Source of the DNA: Glossina fuscipes
Taxonomy: Eukaryota; Arthropoda; Insecta; Diptera; Glossinidae
Direction of reading: 5' to 3'
Length of the DNA: 64,000 nt
Assembly: GCF_014805625.2 (NCBI RefSeq)
Contig: NW_023998415.1
Coordinates: 20,403,939 to 20,467,938, forward strand
The number at the start of each line of letters is the position of its first letter. Within the stretch, counting starts at the first letter, position 1. Positions 51,765-61,000 of the stretch are shown here, piece after piece. A program made the position numbers and the translations under genes. The notes beneath the pieces were generated by a model. It saw only the letters and a program-made list of their open reading frames with translations. It did not search any database and was not told the origin of the DNA.

Positions 51765-52820
51765 ATGACGCGTTTTAAGAGCGTTGCGCGCATGGGTTTC
51801 GATTTATTGATATTCGCGTCATTGTGTTTATCCGAGGTGGCATTGCGCAAATGGTTTAAACCTTATAAGCGGGGATTTTTCTGCGATGACGAGTCTTTAC
51901 GTTATCCCTATAAAGAGAGTACAATAAGTGTTCTGGCCTTAATCAGTATAGTATTGGCAGTGCCCAGCTCTGTAATGCTGGCCGTGGAGTTGTTTAAGCA
52001 AACAGCGACATCGCTAGGCGAGAAACGGAAGAATGGCGCAAACAAGGGATGTCATTTGGGCCGCAGACTAATGCAATCTTATACGCAAATAGGTTTTTAT
52101 TTATTTGGCTTGGCTTTAACTCTCATAACTACGCATATAACTAAGTATTCAGTGGGCCGTCTGAGGCCACATTTCTTTGCTGTATGTCAACCGTTAATGT
52201 CCGATGGATCTACTTGCTCCGATGCAAGGAATCACGATCGATACGTCGAAGATTATGATTGCGTTGCGAAAAATATGTCAACCAATAGCATAGCCCAAGT
52301 GGGTCAATCTTTTCCAAGTGGTCACGCCAGTATATTCTTTTATGCTATGGTTTATGTGGCAATATATCTTCAAGCAGCTCTAAGTACTCGAGCTTCGAAA
52401 TTACTTAAACACTTACTACAATTCATTTTCATTATGTTTGCCTGGTATGTGGCTTTAACGCGTATTTCTGATTATTGGCATCATTGGTCTGATGTGATGG
52501 CCGGCACAATTTTGGGAACTTTGATAGCGTTTGCAGTTGCTCTTTACATTTCACAATTATTCGCACGAAAACCAACGCGTTCGAATTCGAGTCTGGCACC
52601 AAAGCCACCCATCAAGCCATCAAGCTCGCCTTCATCGTCTGCAAAATCGGCAAACAGTCCACCCGGTGTATTGCCAGCGTACACGTTCGGTACTTTGCCC
52701 TATATACCGCATCCTCATGCAGCCGCTGCTGCAGCAGCCGCCGCTGCAGCGGCGGCAGCTCAACAACAGGCTCAATATGCCGCAGCACAAACTTACCACA
52801 ATTACGGTTATGTGCCATGA
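51765..52820 (+). CDS. wunen-type lipid phosphate phosphatase, complete single-exon gene
   Basis: 351-aa PAP2/LPP-family membrane ecto-phosphatase for lipid phosphates; in Drosophila the wunen proteins of this family act in germ-cell guidance and survival. Six membrane spans are visible (about 11-28, 54-76, 106-125, 188-206, 216-232, 245-264). RGFFC at 36-40. Motif C1 K127...R134-P135, C2 P184-S-G-H187, C3 R233...H239...D243; the usual Ser before the C3 Arg is Thr232. All catalytic residues are present, so it should be active. Luminal cysteines C141, C151, C166 and glycosylation site N170-M-S match the paralogues. An unusual cytosolic tail (about 268-351) is rich in Ser/Pro and has 14 alanines (319-332), then QQQ and a Tyr-rich end. 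The ATG at 51765 has an AAA context and is the first after an in-frame TAG at 51738-51740. A good splice acceptor (TTTCTACAG) ends at 51749, so a 5'UTR intron is possible. Closest Drosophila relatives are the wunen, wunen-2, lazaro and CG11425-CG11438 group; I cannot tell which. Confidence 0.95.
   Translation: MTRFKSVARMGFDLLIFASLCLSEVALRKWFKPYKRGFFCDDESLRYPYKESTISVLALISIVLAVPSSVMLAVELFKQTATSLGEKRKNGANKGCHLGRRLMQSYTQIGFYLFGLALTLITTHITKYSVGRLRPHFFAVCQPLMSDGSTCSDARNHDRYVEDYDCVAKNMSTNSIAQVGQSFPSGHASIFFYAMVYVAIYLQAALSTRASKLLKHLLQFIFIMFAWYVALTRISDYWHHWSDVMAGTILGTLIAFAVALYISQLFARKPTRSNSSLAPKPPIKPSSSPSSSAKSANSPPGVLPAYTFGTLPYIPHPHAAAAAAAAAAAAAAQQQAQYAAAQTYHNYGYVP
52714..52764 (+). repeat. GCN/CAR tract coding polyalanine then glutamine
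   Basis: Mixed GCA/GCC/GCT/GCG codons give 14 consecutive alanines followed by CAA/CAG codons inside the cytosolic tail of the middle phosphatase gene. Mixed codon use argues for selection on, or tolerance of, the amino-acid run rather than pure recent triplet slippage. Confidence 0.9.
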
Positions 52821-54682
52821 TTGTGAAAGTCGTCAGTCACGTTCGTTCAACATAGTTCATTGCAGTACGGCGGCTAAATGCAGGCGCATTTCATACTGTC
52901 GTCGCTATTCATTGGCACATAAAGCATGAAATTGCGTGTACATGCGTGTTTGTTTGTTTTTTCTGTTTTTCTTGAGACATGTTATTTAACTATTTGTTGT
53001 CGCGACGAATGCAATTTGTATCTACCACGTATATCCATCCACCTTCCTCATTATTTTGGTTTTTTATTTCTTGTCAATGATTTGCTGCAAAATTTTTCTT
53101 TTTTTTTTTTCGTTTTAATTTTAATTTATTTAAATTAGTTAAATTCTTAAGCAAAAGACAAAATACTTTTATATATGTATGTATGCATGTATATAAAATA
53201 TTATAAGTTTAAACCAATGCCGTTGTGTTTTTTTACTTTAACGCTAAAACTTGTTTTTTTTTTTTTTTTTTTCTTTAGTCGTAGGGTGTGGGTATGCGGT
53301 ATATAAACTAGTATGCAGATCGGTTGACCATGCTTAGTATTATAATTTACTTTATGCATATGTATATCAAAATTAATAGCGAAAAGACGCAAGACGCTGA
53401 AAGTATAGGTCAATCATTTGCCTGAAGGTTTTCAATCACGGAGCAAAAATGAGACAATACAGGTAAGTTTTGAAGGACTTGGAACCGGTAAAAACGAATT
53501 TTAGTTGTTAATGCACTCTAGGTAGAAGTTACTGTTGCTTGGCCTTGATGGCCATCTTAAGAAACATAGATTTTGTTTGATAAACAGAATAAACACACAC
53601 CTAAGGTCGACTTCATTTCGTCGATCAAAAACGACGCCGAAACTCTGTTATTTACAAAAGCCAAATATATCACGTCATGTAATTTGATTATATAATGAGC
53701 GAATTTCAAGAGTTTGCTTATAATTATCATGATTGGAATAAGAATCTTTAGCAAGGCCAAAGCCAAAGACAAAGAGGAGGCTTCTTTCTTAATGAACAGT
53801 ATTTGTTGTAATGCTTTCTAAAGTAAATTTTATTTACACTTGCTGTTCCGTACTAATACTAGCCTCTTCTTCTTAAACCGCTTAACTTACTCGCATTGCT
53901 CCATATTAAAGCTAATCTCTTGATCTCTTTATTGAAGGACGCTTGCAGCGATGCGCTTTCAGGCTGACCTAGATACACTTACTGTTTTATGCTAAAGGTA
54001 GCATTTAAAAGCGCTCTTTAACAGCAATAGCGGTATTACTTGCTAAAATCGATCCGGTCACGCTTGCTGCTTTGCATTATCGCTAGTATCTCGAACTTGA
54101 TTCAACAACAATTGTTCTTCTACACTTCTATATTGCAAGTTCTAGAGTTGTCTCTCGCTATAGTGCTTACTAAAGTGGATTAGGTTACGGCTGCTGGTCC
54201 ACGAAAACTTTTAACGCCGATGCCCCCTTTTATTTTTAACCGTTTTTGTTTATTTCGTATCATTGGAAAATATTACTCTTTGTATTCTTGCTTATTATCT
54301 GACGTACATTGACTTACGTTTGCTGCATTCCTGCTGATTGATCGTGCGCTCTTCGCGTGCCCATCAAACATTGGTCGAGTAAAAGCTTCATCTGATGGAA
54401 TGACATAGAGATCCGGAAGGTTGGCCTCTTCTTGCTAAATACACTTATCACTTATCTCTTAAATAGTCGGTCACGATCACTGGACATCATTTAAAACTAA
54501 CAGTTGATGTTATTGTTCGCGACAAAGTATAATAGTATTGCAGAAAATATAGGCGTAGAGGTGGAGGAAAAAGCATTCTTTAGCTTGCGTCATTAAAAGA
54601 GTTTACTTATGTGATAAATATATTGTTGACCGCATGCCTTGCAGCTTTAATAAATAATTGATTTTTAATGTGTTTCAACATA
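52821..54682. other. intergenic region between convergent phosphatase genes
   Basis: Expected to hold the 3'UTRs of both genes. T runs at 53101-53110 and 53254-53271. No other gene seen. Confidence 0.6.
53588..53593 (+). terminator. AATAAA poly(A) signal candidate
   Basis: First canonical AATAAA I see downstream of the middle phosphatase gene, about 770 nt past the stop. A variant signal closer to the stop could be used instead. Confidence 0.25.
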
Positions 54683-54688
54683 TTTATT
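54683..54688 (-). terminator. AATAAA poly(A) signal candidate
   Basis: AATAAA on the minus strand about 40 nt beyond the stop of the pseudo-phosphatase gene, a normal distance for a short insect 3'UTR. Confidence 0.5.
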
Positions 54689-54726
54689 GACTTTTGTATA
54701 TCCTTTAGTAACAAAAATGTGGTTTT

Positions 54727-55734
54727 TTAAAAACAAAATCTCGGCCGATAGTAACCTAAATTATAACAATATCCCAAATTATAATAACCGAACGAGAAAT
54801 TGTTATCTACTTTTTTACGTTGTAAGATTAATGATTCATTAGCTTGTGTCCTATTAGAACGAGTCTTAATGGGAACTGTTTCAAATAAGTTGCTTAAGAG
54901 CATATGAATCACAATACAGGCGACAGTGGCACCTATCACGCCGCCAAATACAACATCCGACCAATGATGACGGTATGATGTTAAACGTTCCACAGCAACT
55001 AAAATAGCCAGCATCACGCAACCGCACTGTAAGAGAAGACGACAATATTGAGCCCATAGTGCATGTTTTGCTGTGATGCTAGTCCGAAGATACATAATAA
55101 TGAATGCCATAGCATATGTGGTCGTTGAGGCATACGAACTGGGAAATGAATGACGCATTTCACTTAAAAGTTTTACGCCGGAGGTGAATGAAGAGCACGT
55201 ATACTCAGCTATATAATGCTTAAAGTGGCTAACATGCGCACAGGCGGTCGAGTTGATTGTTATTATCGGTTGGCATACTTCAAAAAAATAGGGTGCCAAA
55301 CGTCCTGTAAATCTCTGCGTTGAGATCGTAATAATAACAACTAAAGCCAAGCCAAACAGATAGGCACCCAATATGGCGAAACAATCACTGATTATGGTAG
55401 GAATTTGTATACCGGCTATTATGTAGCGTGTTTGAAAGTTACTGGACGATGAAGATGTGTCTTTCATGATATTGATGACACTCATCAGCTTACTACACAA
55501 TACCACTGTTGCCGGTACGGCCAGTACGAATATTCCAATATGTATCGGTTTTAATAATGTATTCAATTTGTAAGGATACATAAGCGATTTATCGCCGCAA
55601 AAGAAACCACGCGTGTTCGTTTTAAGTATATTCGGTAAGATCACTAAAGCTACAAAGTAAGTGCTTGCCAGTAATAAGAAATCCAAAATTACGCGCACTA
55701 CTGAACCTGATTCCTTATGATGAACTTTTCTCAT
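54727..55734 (-). CDS. wunen-like PAP2 protein with lost catalytic residues (probable pseudo-phosphatase)
   Basis: 335 aa from the ATG at 55734-55732; an alternative TTG lies two codons upstream. The fold is clearly LPP: six membrane spans (about 14-34, 62-80, 114-138, 204-217, 231-248, 261-281), RGFFC at 42-46, luminal cysteines C154, C165, C180 and glycosylation site N161-S-T, all at positions matching the paralogues. The active site is broken: in C1 the Lys is Gln140 and the Arg is Ala147 (Pro148 kept), and C2 PSGH has become P198-S-S-Y201. C3 keeps Arg250, His256 and Asp260, though Ser is Glu249. In this family the C3 His is the nucleophile, the C2 His is the acid/base, and the C1 Lys and Arg hold phosphate, so activity should be absent. 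There is no stop or frameshift, so this looks like a maintained pseudoenzyme rather than a dead gene. It converges with the gene at 51765-52820. The C-terminus carries a repeated YNLGY motif. Confidence 0.92.
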   Translation of the reverse strand: MRKVHHKESGSVVRVILDFLLLASTYFVALVILPNILKTNTRGFFCGDKSLMYPYKLNTLLKPIHIGIFVLAVPATVVLCSKLMSVINIMKDTSSSSSNFQTRYIIAGIQIPTIISDCFAILGAYLFGLALVVIITISTQRFTGRLAPYFFEVCQPIITINSTACAHVSHFKHYIAEYTCSSFTSGVKLLSEMRHSFPSSYASTTTYAMAFIIMYLRTSITAKHALWAQYCRLLLQCGCVMLAILVAVERLTSYRHHWSDVVFGGVIGATVACIVIHMLLSNLFETVPIKTRSNRTQANESLILQRKKVDNNFSFGYYNLGYCYNLGYYRPRFCF

Positions 55735-57158
55735 ATTCAAATATATTTTGTTATATAAGCTGCGTTTTCTTTGGTGAACTGTATCTTTAAAACTAAAATG
55801 TGTTAAGATTTGTTAGATTGGCTGAGCCCCTTAATATATGAACATAATAAAATTATTTAAATTTTTTAATTATGTTAATTTAGATCTTTTGTGTTATAAA
55901 TTAATTGTTAGTAAACTGTTTCGACATTTGCGAATTTTTATCGATTAAATATTTTTTATTGCACAGATCAGAGTTTCCTAAATGAAAAATATAAAAACAA
56001 AGCTGCTCGTCAGCAGCTGATCATCAAATACCGATCGGCCTCGATTGAAGTCGTAATTAGATCGATATCTATCGAATGACACCTGCAATAATATCGATCT
56101 CGAGCATGTTTTTCGTTATCTCTTGATCGTATGAACACTTCAAGGCTTCCCTTCAAAACATGAAATGGTTCAATCTTTGTAATTCATTTTGTTCTCTTCA
56201 ACAGCTGATACCAGTCACAGTTGCAATCAATTATTTTACTTAGGGACGCCTCACATATTCTTCTATGCATTTATTGCAAAAGGCGACATTTTTCATTTAC
56301 GAACTACTCCCTGTGTTTGGTATATTCGAAAACGAATTATTAATGTCCTGTGATTGCGATCGTTTACCATAAAATTCGGATTGAGAAACACTGTTTTCAT
56401 ACTATGTTTTTCGGTAAGTCATAAGTCAAACGTTTCAATTTTTTCTTTTTCCCTCAGGCGTTTCAATGGGAAATATAAAAATTAAATGGCAATCAAATCT
56501 TTACACTAATAGTTGTTATTGAGACTACATTCAGCGATTCACGATTGGTATGCATCACGAATAGAGTTTATCGAGTTCAAAATGGATTGCTATCCAGCAA
56601 TCGTTTGCTAAGAATTTGTACTCAATCCTTCGGATCTTGTCGTATCAAACCAATAAAATATGTTCATAACGTAATCAGTGCTCAAGAACACGCAATATAT
56701 GTATAACTTTTAAAATTTGTCGAATCGGTCCATTCGATCGCAGTCAATAAAATTTTGAAAGTTTTGCATTTGTCATCATCCTCATCCTTACGTATTGCAA
56801 TTATGTCTGGCTCTTGAGCATTTAACTTCATTCACGTGCCTTCATATGTTACGTGTTTAATATGTTATGTTATATTAAAATTTTGCTCTCCGCTTTTTGC
56901 ATATAATTACACACATTTGCTATGAATTATAGATTTTCTATCGTTCGTTTCTTGTGACGTAAGAGTATGTTAAATTTGTGTGCATGCATGCACCACTCAA
57001 AATAGTTAAGTAGCCGCGTAAAAGAGCTTCCAAGTGGCGGATTATATTTTTCTTAATAATCCCTTAATAATATCGGTAGAATATATATAAGCATTTAGAG
57101 CATAGAATCCGACAACGTAAGTGCGTTAATTCTAAATCAAATATATATATATATATTT
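55735..57158. other. upstream region of the pseudo-phosphatase gene
   Basis: TTATATAA lies only about 17 nt before the ATG, too close to be a normal TATA box. No clear core promoter. No other gene seen. Confidence 0.5.
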
Positions 57159-57310
57159 GTTTATACCCATCACCGAATAATAAGGGGTATATTAAATATG
57201 TCAAAACGTGTGTAACGTTCAGAAGGAAAGCTATGAAACCCCACAAAGTACACATATTCCTGATCGGTATCAAATTTTGAAGTGATTTAAACATATCCGG
57301 CTTCCCGTCT
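57159..57310 (+). mobile_element. dispersed repeat fragment, plus orientation
   Basis: TATACCCATCACCGAATAAT, then GGGGTATATTAAATATGTC, GTGTAACGTTCAGAAGG and ATTCCTGATCGG. The TACCCATCACCGAA start is shared with 11958-12060. Confidence 0.55.
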
Positions 57311-57929
57311 GCGTACTACTTGTACGAAGCGTTCTGCTGGCCGCAAAATTGAAGTTATCGCGTTTAAATTTGGAAGAAATACGTGAGGTTTTTGCACGCG
57401 GATTGCTATTGAAAATGAGTCCAATCGGGCGAAGGACACGCCGCGAAAACTTAGCCTACCTCTGCTTATCAAAAGGAATGACCAATTGGTTTTTTGCTTA
57501 TTGCTCACAAACTACGGCACATAAATTTAGACAGATTTTGTATATGGTAGACGATGCTGTAGTACCTGTCTACATATGGGAAAAATTGACAACGCCAAGC
57601 ATGCTTCAGGAAGTATATAAAATCTTGGCCACTTATACATTCGCAACGCTCCTAAGTATGTTCGTATATTCGTTTGTCAATCTGTCCAACTACATAGTAC
57701 ATCCGGTAACCTCCCTCCGGTTCGAAAAAATTAAGACATCGCGTCTACATTTGCAAAACAAGGTAAAAATTACCTAAAGCGGTCAAAGAACATGCCTACT
57801 CCACGCCATACGTCTATGCAGCAAAAATTGTAAACACTTTTGCTTTCCGTGCTTTCTCCTGGCTACTGATAAAGTACAACACATTACCCATATAAATTTC
57901 CATTTTTATTCTGAAAATAGAAAAAATCA

Positions 57930-58026
57930 GCCGCTCCCACCTAATATTATATTTCTTTTCCTGGGACTTGAATCCGCTAACACTGATTTGGTAGTCACGA
58001 TTCTTATCTACCCAGCTAGTCATGCA
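57930..58026 (-). mobile_element. tRNA-derived SINE head
   Basis: On the minus strand, A box TAGCTGGGTAGATAAG (complement of 58003-58018) and B box GCGGATTCAAGTCCC (complement of 57963-57977), with the ATCGTGACTACCAA spacer shared with the other copies. The body past about 57950 diverges strongly, so only the head is secure. Confidence 0.68.
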
Positions 58027-61000
58027 GAATTCCAAATCACATATGGCGGACACCACAATGTGATGGATTAATTTTCTCTTAATAATTATTCCTTGATGCT
58101 CATAAATCAAATACAGGGACGTGGCGAGTAGTGCGAAGCTAACTGAAAAGAAGAAATATATAAGTTTAACTGAACGGGACTAGAATGCAAAAAAAATAAA
58201 TTATGGGAAAATAACGTTTTTTAAATAAGCTTTTGATTAGGCGAACTAATAAGCAGCAAATAAATTTTGTCTCAGTCATTCCCAAGAGGCAATTCGTAAA
58301 GCTGGGGACGTTTACAAGAAATCGAATTGCGAACACGTTAAAATATATTGAGCGTTTCAACCTTTTAAAAACAAAAAAAAAAATTACTTGAACGAAACTT
58401 ATTTTCTATCTCTGAAATCAATTAATTATATAAATGCTTTTCCCAAAAAAAAAAAAAAAATATTTTGGATAAATTATTTACTATTTTTTTTTAAACTACA
58501 TTCGGGTCGTTATGTAATAATTACTTGTAAACATACACCTCCTATGATTTCCTTTTCAAATCATTATTGACAGAAGAAGCACAAAGGAGGTCATCCAACA
58601 ACTTTGATAACAAAGTAAAAATAAGTCAACATTATCTAATGATCTAAGATATTCACGTATGTGCGGAAGTTATTAGCATACGAATGGATGTTATATAGAA
58701 ACTGGAATAAATAAAGTTTACACAGTATATAATAATTTTCAAGTTAAACAAAAAACTATTCTTTTAAAAAATTTAAAAAAAAAAAATCAATTCCATTTTG
58801 TTAAACGGTATTTTATATATATTCAAAAAAAAAACAAAAAAAAACAAAAAATAAAAGCAACTCTTTATTACACTAAAGAAATTCTTGGATTTATTTTTGT
58901 CATGCACCAGCCATCATCGAAAATTTAAATGTTGTTAGAATCGCTCATTACTTGTCCAAGAACACTTGTCTGCACATATATATGCATTTATATATATATT
59001 TATATACACATAACACGACACCCAGAAGGTAAGACTGATATTCAAGTTAAATTGTGTGAGTATATCGAATATCAGAAATATATATTTTTTTTAACTGCTT
59101 GCGCTATGAGAGACATCTGTGTCCAATTTCACACTGTAAACATCATTAGTGTTTTAGCGCTTGGTTTTGTCCGACGCAAATGTATTCTTTCCGATTTTTA
59201 TAAAACGTGTTTTTGTTGAGCAAAGAACTATCAATCGATCATGAATCGCATCTTTGTGATTGAGATGAGAGTTGGATCTGCGCATACGACCCGAACAGTT
59301 AACAGTTTTCTTCAACTATATGTGTTACTGTGCACTGCATGAATTCACTTTGCCTGTTCACAAGCAACTTTACTTGGAGAGTTATGCATGGTGTGCGTAA
59401 AGTTATCCGCAAAAAGAGGCCGCAGTAGATTTCAAAAAGGGAAAATTAAATTGCTCTTACTTTTTGGACATAGTATATGACTTTTATATTATATAAGTAT
59501 ATTTGTATGTATCTATTACGGCTACGTAAGTGCACATGTAGACGCGTATTTATATATGTTTGTATGTATGCTTGTAGATAAATTGATACTTGTATTTGGT
59601 TTCTTTCTTAACCATTGTAAGATTGCGATTATGAAGTGGTCTACTTAACACCAACAGGAAGAGCTTCAAACTTGGACGCGAAAAGAAATACGCTTACAAT
59701 TGCTAAACAAAATTTACTGAACCAAGGTTTCAAGTTCGCGCATGTCGTACATACAGTAGGCATTTATCATGAATTTCCTAAAAATATTTATCCAAATCAT
59801 CTAAAGTTTCGGATCAAAAATAATATGCGTCAACTAAATGACAGGCATAGTGTGCTCGAATGTCAGTTTTTTTTTTTTTTTTCTTTTTAGCTCGTGAGCT
59901 CAGAATGATTGAAGTTCAGTAATAATGTAATAAACTAAATATATTCAATGGATGTATAAAATTGTTGTTGCATATACACATGTGCAATATTTGATTAGAA
60001 GATAGGTAGCAAATTCACAAATGATATCCTACACGGCATACACCAAATACATCATATCCAATTTTCTCTTTTCATATATATAATTCAATACGATATCTGA
60101 CAATAAAATTATGTAAACATGTGATGTTTTGAAGGTTGAGATATGTTCCACTGGTATATGCGTTTCGTACACATTGATTCGAAGACTAAAGGTCATAGAC
60201 GCCGACAATGGTTTGCAACTGTAGTTGAATTTTTGGAGTGATTTAAAGCTTTGTTTAAAGTTTAAAGTTTTAAGGATAACAAAAAACACGGAAGAGTTGT
60301 TTCGATGGCGTCGTACTTTGCGTATCCGTCTTTTTCAAAGACTTTATAATATGCGGCGTTCTGTTTTTGGGATCAAAAATCTGTATACCCTGTAATACCT
60401 TTTCCATTATAAGTGAAGAATAATAAAAATGCTAAACTGAATAAATTTTGGTACTTTTGAATAATTTTTGATAAAATAAATTCGAAAAATTTTGTACTTT
60501 TATCTTTCATAGTTTATGAGTAATGAGCAAAACTCTACAAATGTTTGCTTAGCGAAATAGAAGTGCTTGGAGGCCCGTGACGAGTTTGGGGCCGATGCAC
60601 TCGAAATCGACATTTTAAGTTTTGTAAGAAGGGGAGTGTCAAAACCACCTATCTCCACAGTCAAGCCGGATAGATGGACAATGACGCTGGACAGATGGAC
60701 AGATCGATCGCTTAGATCGTTTCACAATTTAACGCCGATCAAAAATATGTATGATATATTCTTGATAGGATCTGCAAAGGTTCCTTTTGTCGACTGAATA
60801 CGTGATGACAAAACATATACATATGCATACATATGTATACATGCACCCATCGCTTTTCTAACTAAACTTTTTATATTGTAATTGTGATTACGACAAATGT
60901 GTAGAGGAGAAAAGACAACTGAATGGATTCTATTAGTTATGTTGGCGAAAAGTGAAGCTACTTTATCAGTTCACTTTGCAATATTTCCTTGGCTTACGAA

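Noticed and set aside
55751..55758. TTATATAA as a TATA box for the pseudo-phosphatase gene
   Set aside because: Only about 17 nt before the start codon, too close for a transcription start plus leader.
57349..57777. 142-codon frame next to a dispersed repeat
   Set aside because: Starts with TTG (first ATG at 57415) and matches nothing I know; probably chance or repeat-derived.
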